From contig JAHRBI010000001.1 of NCBI GenBank assembly GCA_019084025.1, forward strand, positions 186,001 to 250,000: a stretch of 64,000 nucleotides of DNA. The letters run 5' to 3'. The notes under the pieces were generated by a model. It was not told the origin of the DNA and made no database searches. It saw only the letters and a list, made by a program, of their open reading frames with translations. The DNA is from Burkholderiaceae bacterium DAT-1. GTDB taxonomy: Bacteria; Pseudomonadota; Gammaproteobacteria; Burkholderiales; Chitinimonadaceae. This document shows, in pieces, positions 29,692 through 37,674 of this stretch (position 1 is the first letter of the stretch; each line of letters begins with the position of its first letter). The translations under genes were made by a program, and so were the position numbers.

Positions 29692-30128
29692 AGATAGGCG
29701 CCCGCCTGCATGGCGGTCAGCACGCCGGACACCAGCGTAAAGCCGGCAGACGTGCCCAGATAATCAGCGGGACGTTTGCCATTGAGCGCCGGCAGCGGCG
29801 ACTCGATCCAGTCCGCCACCCAGCGTGGTGCATCAAAACCGGTTGGATCACCCGATTCATCCACCATTTTCTGCACCTGACCAATCAGCGCGGCGAGATT
29901 CACCAGCCGTTCGCTGTCGTCGATGGTGAGGTTTTCCAGACGGCTAGCCTTACGGTTTACTGTCGCCACCGGAATACGCAACACCCGCGCCAGCTCGGCC
30001 TGCGGCATGTTCATGTCCGCCACCAGCTCCTTGAACTCAGTGGCCGGCACGCCGTCCTGAATCATCCCGACCCGGTCGATCAGCGGCATTTCATAGACTT
30101 GCCGGAAATTGCCTAGTGCGTGTGCCAT
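29688..30128 (-). CDS. Xre/DUF2384 antitoxin of the RES module
   Basis: The protein has 146 residues from ATG 30126-30128, chosen over an upstream ATG (30182) because GGGAG lies 8 nt before it and the upstream part would overlap the operators. An N-terminal HTH (ELARVLRIPVATVNRKA) precedes a C-terminal DUF2384 antitoxin domain (WVADWIESPLPALNGKRPAD, LGTSAG). It neutralises the RES toxin and should autoregulate through the palindromes at 30156-30188. Confidence 0.9.
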   Translation of the reverse strand: MAHALGNFRQVYEMPLIDRVGMIQDGVPATEFKELVADMNMPQAELARVLRIPVATVNRKASRLENLTIDDSERLVNLAALIGQVQKMVDESGDPTGFDAPRWVADWIESPLPALNGKRPADYLGTSAGFTLVSGVLTAMQAGAYL

Positions 30129-30155
30129 CGCGATGCTCCCACCCAACCAAAACCA

Positions 30156-30188
30156 CTCATATGAGCACCCAGTATAGCTCAAATGAGC
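30156..30188 (-). promoter_or_regulatory. Tandem operators and -10 box of the Xre-RES pair
   Basis: Two CTCA-NN-TGAG palindromes, CTCATATGAG (30156-30165) and GCTCAAATGAGC (30177-30188), have centres 22 bp apart, about two helical turns. They flank TATACT (30171-30176 on the minus strand), a near-consensus -10 box. The Xre antitoxin, alone or with toxin, is the likely ligand. Confidence 0.7.
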
Positions 30189-30261
30189 AGATCAAGTGAG
30201 AGCAAGTGCGTGCATATCCGTTATGTTAATCTCACACCATACAACAATGGAGGAACTCAGG

Positions 30262-30690
30262 TTGCGGCTGTCACTTCACGAATCCGCCGGACTCGGTCTG
30301 ATCATTGCACACCCAAGCGGCGTCATTTACTCGAATCAGGCGGGCGGTACAGCGTGCAGGCAGCCCGAACAGGAGGGCATCTATATCCCGATACGCAATG
30401 ATATATCCGTGCCAGACGGTAAGTTGCTATCGCCAGAGCATGAGCTGAATGCCTATTTTTCGACGCGGGATACGGATCGACTCTGTGAGTCGGATATTAC
30501 ATACCTGAGTACAGCTTTGGCACGCTATCGCCTTGATCATTGCATCCAGATCGACCTAGCCAGACTAAATGACTCCATGCAGGCTTGGGTCTACGTCTTG
30601 ATCACACAAGCGGAAAGTCAAAACCATAGTCTGTTCAATCTATCGAGCTATCCGCAAGGCGGCGTACTGGTCTGGGGGAATGGTGATTAA
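30262..30690 (+). CDS. DUF6210 family protein
   Basis: The protein has about 142 residues. TTG 30262 has an ideal GGAGGA (30249-30254) 7 nt upstream; ATG 30247 in the same frame is the alternative. The core LIIAHPSGVIYSNQAGGTAC and EGIYIPIRND matches what I recall of DUF6210 proteins. The function is unknown. No signal or membrane segment. Its end overlaps the next gene by 11 nt, so the two are translationally coupled. Confidence 0.6.
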   Translation: MRLSLHESAGLGLIIAHPSGVIYSNQAGGTACRQPEQEGIYIPIRNDISVPDGKLLSPEHELNAYFSTRDTDRLCESDITYLSTALARYRLDHCIQIDLARLNDSMQAWVYVLITQAESQNHSLFNLSSYPQGGVLVWGNGD

Positions 30691-31147
30691 ATCATCTCAA
30701 TTCGTGCGCCTACTCATCCTGATGTCGCTCGCGCTATTAGGCTGGAGAGCAAATGCCACCTCCCTCACGCCACTGAGCCACACACAACTCATCCGCACAT
30801 CGGACCTCATCGCCGACGCCCTGATCATCAACGTGATCGGCAAAGACAGTTCAGGAACCGAGGTTCATGATGATGCCTTGGAAATCGGCCCAGGCATCAG
30901 CAACCAGATCATTTATCAATTTAAGCTGATGCGCATTCTTAAAGGTTCGGGCGCTCGAGCCGGAATGCAGATCGAGGTGACAGAAGCCGGCCTCCGATAT
31001 CTCAACATGCAATACGAACGTGAATATGAGGGTGCATCCGTGCGCGTTTACCTGCGTAAGAATCGCGAAATGTGGCACTTTACCCACCCTGCCCGTCCTT
31101 TTATTCTCAGAGCCTTACACAACAAGGTGAAGAAAAATGGTGTTTAA
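30680..31147 (+). CDS. Small exported protein of unknown family
   Basis: The protein has 155 residues with a signal peptide (LLILMSLALLGWRANA). The mature part has a predicted beta-rich core (NQIIYQFKLMRILKGSG; GASVRVYLRKN) and ends basic (NKVKKNGV). I do not recognise a domain. Overlaps both neighbours (11 nt each), indicating a tight three-gene operon with DUF6210 and a 50-aa membrane protein. Confidence 0.6.
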   Translation: MVIKSSQFVRLLILMSLALLGWRANATSLTPLSHTQLIRTSDLIADALIINVIGKDSSGTEVHDDALEIGPGISNQIIYQFKLMRILKGSGARAGMQIEVTEAGLRYLNMQYEREYEGASVRVYLRKNREMWHFTHPARPFILRALHNKVKKNGV

Positions 31148-31289
31148 AGCAAAACTCAATGCTCTACTGACCAAACGAGGTGGCTATCTATATGTCACCC
31201 CGTTTGCACTTTGTATCGTCTATCTTGCTATCTGCACCGGTGAAGTGGTGGGCAAATGGATGTACCAAGTCGTCAACGCGGTGCTGTGA
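31137..31289 (+). CDS. 50-residue single-pass membrane protein
   Basis: A short ORF from ATG 31137 with AAGGTGA (31124-31130) 6 nt upstream, ending at TGA 31289. After a basic N-terminus (MVFKAKLNALLTKRGG) comes one hydrophobic helix (YVTPFALCIVYLAIC) and an amphipathic tail (GKWMYQVVNAVL). It overlaps the preceding gene by 11 nt. The strong ribosome site and coupling argue it is translated. The function is unknown; a small membrane subunit or regulatory peptide are possibilities. Confidence 0.6.
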   Translation: MVFKAKLNALLTKRGGYLYVTPFALCIVYLAICTGEVVGKWMYQVVNAVL

Positions 31290-31416
31290 CCAGACACAGT
31301 GCCCATATCGTCGTGAAACTGTTGCATTTCCCTGCACATCCGAGCACCTAAGCCCACCCGCAGGTATAAACGCGCTACCCTCAGGATCACAACGATAAAA
31401 TCTTACCGGAGCCCCC

Positions 31417-32736
31417 ATGTTCAGATCTCGCCTGATGGCATTTACACTGGCTGGCATGCTTGGCGCGATGGGCGTGCATGTCCATGCAGATGAGCCTGTT
31501 GTACCCGTCACTAATGCGCAGTTTCATATTACGCCGGCCAATGATGCCTGGCGGGCGTCGTTACCGCGCGATGCAGACAAAGCCACGCAGGCGTTTATGG
31601 ATCGAATTCCCGGAGTGGTCCGCACGCGTGCGAACGATTACTTCGAAGGTGGCTACTGGCTGCAACTCTGGAACGTCCTGCTGGGTTTGGTCGTGTCAGC
31701 CGCCTTACTCTCGGGCAAGCGATCGGCAAAGATTCGCGTTTGGGCACAGCGTCACGCTCCAAACCGTTTTCTCGGTCATACCTTTTACGGCGCGGCGTAT
31801 TTGACGGTCAGTTGGACGCTCACACTTCCCCTGACGATATATCAGGGATTTCTGCGGGAGCATGCGTATGGGATGGCCACTCAGGCATTTGGGGCATGGT
31901 TTGCCGAGCAGCTGATAGGACTGATCATCACCGTTGTCGTGCTGCCTCTGGCATTTGCCGTGCTGTATGCCACCATCCGCAAAACCGGCGAACGATGGTG
32001 GATGTGGGGCACCGGATTAGCCATGGCCTTTATGGTACTGGCCATGGTGATCAGTCCTATTTGGATTGATCCGTTATTTAACACGTATAAGCCCGTTCCC
32101 GATGGTCCGATCAGGTCAGCAGTGCTGACCATGGCAAAGTCTAACGGGGTGCCTGCGGACAATGTCTATGTATTTGATGCCTCCCGCCAGACAACACGCA
32201 TTTCAGCCAACGTAAGCGGGATATTCGGATCTGCTGCAGTCAGGCTCAACGATAACCTGCTTCACAAAACCAGTTTGCCGGAAATCCGGGCAGTCATGGG
32301 TCACGAGCTCGGCCATTACGTGATGAACCATGTAGCCAAGGCACTGTTAGCCATGACCCTGCTATCGCTCGTGGTTTTTCTGCTGGTCTCTCGAATCATG
32401 AATGGTCTGCTGGCCAAGTATGGTGCAGGATGGGGCATCCATGGCATGGATGACATCGCCAATCTGCCCCTCTTATCGGCTGTATTTTCGGTCATTATTC
32501 TGCTGGCAACCCCGGTCACCAACACGATTATCCGCACTCAGGAAATTGAAGCTGATCGCTTTGCGCTGAATCTGGCACGCGAGCCGATTGGTCAGGCAGA
32601 GGCCTTCCTCAAGCTGACCGAATATCGCAAGCCAGACCCCACTCCCATTGAAGAATTCATCTTCTTCGATCATCCCAGCACACGCTTCCGGATTCATGAT
32701 GCGATGCGCTGGCGCGAGGCGATGGGCACCCCCTGA
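31417..32736 (+). CDS. M48 (Ste24-like) membrane metalloprotease
   Basis: The protein has 439 residues. An N-terminal signal (LAGMLGAMGVHVHA) precedes several membrane helices and the zinc motif HELGHYVMNHV (His296), with the third ligand in the EIEADRFAL segment about 80 residues later. The overall layout matches bacterial CAAX prenyl-protease-like M48A enzymes. The role is probably membrane protein quality control. A terminator follows directly. Confidence 0.9.
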   Translation: MFRSRLMAFTLAGMLGAMGVHVHADEPVVPVTNAQFHITPANDAWRASLPRDADKATQAFMDRIPGVVRTRANDYFEGGYWLQLWNVLLGLVVSAALLSGKRSAKIRVWAQRHAPNRFLGHTFYGAAYLTVSWTLTLPLTIYQGFLREHAYGMATQAFGAWFAEQLIGLIITVVVLPLAFAVLYATIRKTGERWWMWGTGLAMAFMVLAMVISPIWIDPLFNTYKPVPDGPIRSAVLTMAKSNGVPADNVYVFDASRQTTRISANVSGIFGSAAVRLNDNLLHKTSLPEIRAVMGHELGHYVMNHVAKALLAMTLLSLVVFLLVSRIMNGLLAKYGAGWGIHGMDDIANLPLLSAVFSVIILLATPVTNTIIRTQEIEADRFALNLAREPIGQAEAFLKLTEYRKPDPTPIEEFIFFDHPSTRFRIHDAMRWREAMGTP

Positions 32737-32760
32737 GCAACTCCTCCCGGCATGAATGCG

Positions 32761-32786
32761 CCCCACCCGAGCGGTGGGGTTGGTTT
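32761..32786 (+). terminator. Terminator after the M48 protease
   Basis: CCCCACC (32761-32767), loop CGAGC, GGTGGGG (32773-32779), then TTGGTTT. Confidence 0.7.
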
Positions 32787-32805
32787 CGCAGCACAAGCGG
32801 AACGA

Positions 32806-33120
32806 CTATGGCTCAACCCGATCGATTGCATCGCGGATTAATTGAGCTTCCTGCTCGCTTGTACGTGCATTTGACTGAGCAACTCGCTCGACACCCGCCT
32901 TGCCCGGCTGCGCGCTTGCCACAACCACGGCCTGGTTTCCGGCCGAACGAGCCAGTGATACCTCTGCCGCTGGCACAGTGATCTCTTTTGCAGGATTGGA
33001 CTGAACGGCCTGCAAGGTATTCGTACTATCGAGCGGAACTGACTCGGTACGGGATGAATATATACCAATACCCATTACTGACAATACCAGTGCAACGAGC
33101 GGGGGAGCTAATACAACCAT
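32806..33120 (-). CDS. Unrecognised 104-aa membrane-anchored protein
   Basis: ATG 33120 is preferred over 33126 because AAGGA sits 7 nt upstream. One N-terminal membrane helix (VVLAPPLVALVLSVMGIGIY) precedes an Ala/Val/Ser-rich, probably disordered periplasmic stretch and a C-terminal helix (SEQEAQLIRDAIDRVEP). No family is recognised. It is convergent with the M48 gene. It is likely real because of the ribosome site and clear topology. Confidence 0.5.
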   Translation of the reverse strand: MVVLAPPLVALVLSVMGIGIYSSRTESVPLDSTNTLQAVQSNPAKEITVPAAEVSLARSAGNQAVVVASAQPGKAGVERVAQSNARTSEQEAQLIRDAIDRVEP

Positions 33121-33216
33121 GATCATTTTCCTTGATATTAAAATTCATTCATTACTAGAGCGGGGCTTACGCAGCCTGTACATCCATGCATTCAATTTCA
33201 TGACATCCGATCCAGC

Positions 33217-33247
33217 CCAGACAGACACGACATCGATATCTGTCTGG
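33217..33247. promoter_or_regulatory. Perfect 9-bp inverted repeat
   Basis: CCAGACAGA (33217-33225) and TCTGTCTGG (33239-33247) are separated by 13 nt, about 97 nt upstream of the gene at 32806-33120. It may be an operator for that gene or an RNA hairpin. Confidence 0.45.
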
Positions 33248-33569
33248 TCGACACTGTCGCGGATCACTGCACGAGCGGCCACTAAACAGTGCTAATTTCA
33301 CCCTAACCGCTCACTAACCAACCATACAAATCAATCAGTTATACTAATCACAAGGTTTCCATCCGTATTTTCTGGTAGTACATGTCTACGTCCCGGCAGC
33401 CATCAGTCAATCGGCAGACAGACCTGACTGATTGCAACCGCAACGTTTTTTTAAACAAACATGCAGATAGCCGGATATCTGTAAGCTGATTTGCCAATAC
33501 CCAATACAAAAGAAAAGGAATTGGTAAAAATTAAGCATAGCAATGACACCACCGATCTTTCGATGTACA

Positions 33570-33790
33570 TTAATCGCAAGGTGAATGCATGATCACGCGG
33601 GTAATATCATGCAGCTGCATCAGGATTCCAATGAATGGATTTACATAGGCGCGCACCTCTTCATTCAGTGCCCGGCCTTGCTGAATCAGTGCTGGATACA
33701 ACACTTTTAGCGGCGCATCGGATTCATGGTGAATCGAATATTTCCGCCATCAATATTCATATGATCAAAGAAAGATAGCGTACATATATG
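33570..33790 (-). pseudogene. Decayed coding fragment with one frameshift
   Basis: On the minus strand, 33749 to the TAA at 33570-33572 encodes a protein-like tail (APLKVLYPALIQQGRALNEE, then VRAYVNPFIGILMQLHDITR). Just upstream a second frame reads SFFDHMNIDGGNIRFTMNP and joins it if one base is lost or gained near 33720. There is no start codon or ribosome site. It looks like the 3' remnant of a lost gene. The family is not recognised. Confidence 0.45.
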
Positions 33791-34906
33791 CCAACAAGCG
33801 CATATCTCGATATCGGTTGTTACACCCAATCACGATGAATCACTCAAATTGACATACCCACTATTTCTCATTCCTGCTGTCATATCAGGGGCCGATAAAA
33901 AGTCCGCTCGATAGGTCTTCCTATTTACAGAGCCGCTCGAATCATCACCAGCATGCATCCGAGCAATGACTCATGTGCCGATCTCTTTACAGTTTTACCA
34001 TCCAGACTTCAGAGGTAAGCCATCATTTGCGTCATCACTCATATGATTTGCATTGCCGTTTACGTTGTACTCCGGCAAGCGGGATATCATCATCCATTCA
34101 CTTATTAAGGTTCTAGATCGAATGATGCATTGCCTGCTTCTTTGCCTATTCAAAAATCAACTTCGCGACATACCCGGAATCTGACAATACCGTCTGGCAA
34201 TTCACGCGCACAATCAAGGGGGAATGCACTTTTAAGGCATCCATTCCACATTGGAAAGTGGTGACACCACATCCAAACACCGCTCCGGCGCAGTTGAACG
34301 GCCAGCACCTCAAGGCCTGGCAAGGCAAGCACGTTCGTGCCTTTATTTATCCATGCCTCCCGGCTGCCAATGGCGAGCAGATGAATCGCCGTGTCAGTGT
34401 TCGATCCGTTCTAATACACGTTGACCTGTCACACACCTCACTCAAACCTTTGGCTTTTGCACTCTTGAACTTGAATCGCACCAGACACGCTTTTTAATCG
34501 GGCAATCATCAAACTGAATCATGACCGCATTGTTGATGATCGATCTATTGAACCTCCACCTTCAAGCTCATATATACGAAGCAAGATGCCACAGCCGTTG
34601 ATGCACCAGCTTTATCCGAACAGCTTCAATATCCCGCACATAACTACCAGACTGAAAAGACGCACTCAGCCTATCCCTCTTTCATGCCTAGCAACTTGTA
34701 CTTTGATACACAGATGGAGTATTTACTCACAATGAAAATCCCTCTACACCTGGCGCATACTTTTAAAATGGCTATATTTATGCAACCCGATCAATCCGCA
34801 TCAAAAAATACAAAATCACCCAAACAATCAATACATTAACCATCATGTCGCGACATTCACAATGCGACACATGCTATATTCGCCATACCCGAATCCAAGA
34901 AACTGA

Positions 34907-34926
34907 ACCTGTCATTTTTGACAGTA
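34907..34926 (+). promoter_or_regulatory. lux box upstream of luxI
   Basis: ACCTGTCATTTTTGACAGTA contains the perfect inverted repeat CTGTCA-TTTT-TGACAG. It has the size and symmetry of a LuxR-type binding site and lies 61 nt before the luxI start, the usual place near -35 for autoinduction. Confidence 0.75.
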
Positions 34927-34987
34927 TGTCCGATATTGAAATTCATTCGACCATGGGCTACCGCAATCAACTCCATGGACCCCCAGA

Positions 34988-35686
34988 ATGAACTTCCAGA
35001 CCGCATCCGCTCGCAATTTATCCATTTCCACAATTGAATCACTTGCCCGCTATCGCTATCGAGTGTTTGTCCAGCGTCTAAACTGGAGCTTGCCCAATGT
35101 GCAGGAGGGATATGAACAGGATCAATTCGACTTACCCGACACCATTCATATCATCGCACGCAATCATTCAGATCACATTGTGGGCTGCGGACGACTTCTA
35201 CCCACCACCGGGCGCTATCTGCTCGAGTCGGTATTCCCGCAGCTATTAAACGGAATTGAGGCGCCCCGTCACGAAAAGGTTTGGGAGCTTTCACGGTTTG
35301 CAGCGATGGATCCGATGGATCAAGGCGCAGAAGGTGACATTCATATGGCAGAGCGCGTACTCCTGCAGGCGCTTCGTTTTTGCAATGAGCAGGCCGTCAC
35401 GCACTTGATCGCCGTGTCTACTACGCCAGTGGAACGTCTGCTACAGCGTGCAGGTGTCGAATGCCTGCGTTTTGGTCCGCCTGAAATCATTGACGGCAAA
35501 CCTGTGCTGGCATTCGTGATTGCAGTCACCGCACGGTCGATTGCGGCACTTGAACAGATCGAGGCTGCGGCCATTAAGCGCGAACGTCCGTCCAGACTAC
35601 AGCGTTCTGATGGGGTACGCGCCATGGAAACCTTGCTTGAGCTGACACAGACCAGACAGGCGCCAATAGCCGCATTGCAAGCATGA
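34988..35686 (+). CDS. Acyl-homoserine-lactone synthase (LuxI family)
   Basis: The protein has 232 residues. Invariant LuxI positions are present: the Arg and Phe of RYRVFVQRLNW plus its Trp, the EQDQFD acidic pair, the Arg of VGCGRLLP, and WELSRFA. It makes the N-acyl-homoserine lactone signal from SAM and an acyl carrier. A lux box lies upstream; a small RsaM-like gene follows and a LuxR receptor gene converges. The acyl chain cannot be predicted from this reading. Confidence 0.93.
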   Translation: MNFQTASARNLSISTIESLARYRYRVFVQRLNWSLPNVQEGYEQDQFDLPDTIHIIARNHSDHIVGCGRLLPTTGRYLLESVFPQLLNGIEAPRHEKVWELSRFAAMDPMDQGAEGDIHMAERVLLQALRFCNEQAVTHLIAVSTTPVERLLQRAGVECLRFGPPEIIDGKPVLAFVIAVTARSIAALEQIEAAAIKRERPSRLQRSDGVRAMETLLELTQTRQAPIAALQA

Positions 35687-35777
35687 AACCCATCACGGAA
35701 TGATTGGCATAGCCGGCATGCCTCACGTACATTTATTCTTGAACCCGCCAGATTCGGCACCTCAAGAGGTCATCCGA

Positions 35778-36161
35778 ATGAATTTGCATATTTGCATACA
35801 TCCAAACGAGCTGAAGCACTACACCCATACCCATCTCTACTCGGAGATGGACGAGCTTGATCCCGCCTCTTGCCTGCCTCTCGGCAAAATCAGGGGGTAT
35901 ACCGAGTGGGCAAGCAACCGCCGTCCCTGCGCGCTCAGCTTTTCATGGGACTGGGATTACGACTGCCGACGGCTCAGTATTGATGCACGCTGGGAAACCC
36001 TGCGCACCAATGTACGCATGGTGGATCATGAGGGTACCCATCTGAACGACTGGGATACTCGGCGTTTCATCGCCCACCTGATGACCGAACTACAATGGGA
36101 ACATACAATTTCCAGCGTGCTCGGACTGACACTGATGCCGTCAGTGACGGTGACCCGGTAG
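35778..36161 (+). CDS. RsaM-like / DUF4902 quorum-sensing modulator
   Basis: The protein has 127 residues from ATG 35778 (AAGAGG 8 nt upstream). Visible conserved-looking segments are LGKIRGYTEWAS, LSFSWDWDYD and LRTNVRMVDHEG. Its position between luxI and luxR, its size and these motifs fit the RsaM/DUF4902 family, whose members repress AHL quorum sensing in Burkholderia and Pseudomonas relatives. Assignment rests on position and motif memory, so it is moderate. Confidence 0.6.
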   Translation: MNLHICIHPNELKHYTHTHLYSEMDELDPASCLPLGKIRGYTEWASNRRPCALSFSWDWDYDCRRLSIDARWETLRTNVRMVDHEGTHLNDWDTRRFIAHLMTELQWEHTISSVLGLTLMPSVTVTR

Positions 36162-36166
36162 GGTCT

Positions 36167-36913
36167 CTACCATAATAAACCGAGCATAGCGGCTCTCACA
36201 GCCGCACTGGTGCGGTTGCAAGCGCCCAGCTTTGCAACCGCACTATTGATATGAAAGTTCACGGTGCGCTCGGCAATATCCAGAATATTGGCGATCTCGG
36301 CAGACGTCTTACCCTCTGCGGTCCAGCGCAGCACGTCAATTTCGCGATCTGTTAAGCGGACATCGGTCGACCACGTAAACTCCGCACCGCCAGCCGATTT
36401 CATGGCTTCATGCGCGGCATGAACCAGCCATTGCATGAACGGCGTCAGCCGGTAGAGTTCGGATTCGCTTAACTCGCCCTGACTGCGCGCCAGCACCAGT
36501 AGACTGTAGGTTCCCTCTGGATCACGACGGGACTGCGCCCATCCGTAATTCAAACCGTAGGATTTTGCTTCTTCCCAGAATGCGGGCACAGCCGCAAAAA
36601 ATGCATCATTCCAAATGGCGGGTGCCGAACTGCGCATGCCATGGGCAACAGTCGGGTCGATGTCGATATAGCCCCGCTCCTGATAGCGGGCCAGCCATGC
36701 TGCTGGGTAATTACTGTACATACTGGTGCGAGGCCGCGTAATCGGCAGCGGCATACGCATCCCATGCGTGCAATACTCAAACCCCAATTCCTGAGCATAC
36801 ACAGCAATGCACTCGAAACAAGAATCCGCATCGGCAGAATTCGCCAATTGATCCAATAGCGCCAGTTGCCTTGGGTTCACAATCCCTCCGTCATACTTAT
36901 TTTGTAGAGCCAT
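36167..36913 (-). CDS. LuxR-family autoinducer receptor/regulator
   Basis: The protein has 248 residues from ATG 36911-36913. An earlier in-frame ATG at 36970 would abut a lux-box-like site and is less likely. The N-terminal autoinducer-binding domain contains YPAAWLARYQERGYIDIDP (the W/Y/D pocket residues) and AIWND. The C-terminal LuxR HTH reads LTDREIDVLRWTAEGKTSAE and NILDIAERTVNFHINSAVAK. It is the cognate receptor candidate for the convergent luxI. Confidence 0.92.
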   Translation of the reverse strand: MALQNKYDGGIVNPRQLALLDQLANSADADSCFECIAVYAQELGFEYCTHGMRMPLPITRPRTSMYSNYPAAWLARYQERGYIDIDPTVAHGMRSSAPAIWNDAFFAAVPAFWEEAKSYGLNYGWAQSRRDPEGTYSLLVLARSQGELSESELYRLTPFMQWLVHAAHEAMKSAGGAEFTWSTDVRLTDREIDVLRWTAEGKTSAEIANILDIAERTVNFHINSAVAKLGACNRTSAAVRAAMLGLLW

Positions 36914-36970
36914 CGTCCAAACCGAGACAGTGCAATCGCGGGCACGTTGCCAAGCGAGGCCTGACACCAT

Positions 36971-36990
36971 CTTGTTCAGTTTTGACAGGG
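36971..36990 (-). promoter_or_regulatory. Degenerate lux box upstream of luxR
   Basis: CTTGTTCAGTTTTGACAGGG has one intact half-site (TGACAG) and one degenerate half-site (TGTTCA), with the same four-base spacing as the luxI box. It lies 58 nt before the luxR start. Confidence 0.5.
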
Positions 36991-37287
36991 GTTCTTGATT
37001 GTACGTATTGTTTGTACTTGTTCTGACGATGTTGGACGAGGATGGCAGCTAAGTCAATTCATGCCATCGGCATGATGCTACCCAGAACGCTCAATGAAAT
37101 AATGCGACAAACCGACTTACCGCCGGCTGAGCACTGCTCATTTCCCCAATAAATCATCGCAATACGATTTTCATAGTTTTTTTTAATTATACATCGACAT
37201 TCAATAATATTGATAGCTAGCATTGCCTGGCCTGCCCGGACCATCAGTCGGTAGGCTTACATCTGAAACAGCTAGGAGGCTTAACTC
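36991..37287. other. Intergenic region, no gene
   Basis: About 300 nt with no supported gene. A short hairpin, CATGCC-ATC-GGCATG, lies at 37060-37074. The right end holds the AGGAGG ribosome site (about 37274) of the VOC gene. Confidence 0.5.
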
Positions 37288-37674
37288 ATGATTGATCACA
37301 CCGGCGTTGTCGTCAGCGACTTCGAACGTAGCAAAATGTTCTATCAGCAGGCACTTGCACCCATTGGCTACACCATGCTGATGTCTTTCCCTGCCGAAGT
37401 GACCGGCCACACCGATGTGGCGGGCTTTGGCGAGCCGTCTAAACCTGATTTCTGGATCAGCAAAGGCACGCCGAATCGTCCCGCCATCCACGTTGCATTT
37501 CGCGTCAACACACGGGCCGAGGTCGACGCCTTTCATGCCGCAGCCCTTGCAGCTGGCGGCACCGACAATGGGGCACCCGGATTACGCCCGCATTATCATC
37601 CCGATTATTACGGTGCATTTGTACTCGACCCGGATGGACACAATATCGAAGCGGTATGTCACGCACCTGTTTAA
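37288..37674 (+). CDS. VOC/glyoxalase-family protein
   Basis: The protein has 128 residues. Paired beta-alpha-beta VOC modules are seen in IDHTGVVVSDFERSKMFYQQ and YGAFVLDPDGHNIEAV. Metal-ligand type His (IDH, HVAF) and Glu (IEAV) are in the expected places, so a metal-dependent lyase or dioxygenase-like activity is possible; the substrate is unknown. The last bases overlap the convergent esterase gene. Confidence 0.85.
   Translation: MIDHTGVVVSDFERSKMFYQQALAPIGYTMLMSFPAEVTGHTDVAGFGEPSKPDFWISKGTPNRPAIHVAFRVNTRAEVDAFHAAALAAGGTDNGAPGLRPHYHPDYYGAFVLDPDGHNIEAVCHAPV

Larger units (their letters stand above)
33121..34987. other. 1.87-kb AT-rich gene-poor region
   Basis: I see no complete gene with a convincing start and ribosome site. 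The stretch holds the inverted repeat at 33217, a decayed coding fragment at 33570-33790, a weak open frame at about 34126-34497 (plus strand, no recognised family) and the luxI promoter region at its right end. The low GC and remnants suggest decayed accessory DNA. Confidence 0.6.

Noticed and set aside
34146-34332. 60-codon open frames on the minus strand in the AT-rich gap
   Set aside because: No ribosome site, no recognisable motif, and they overlap each other in different frames.
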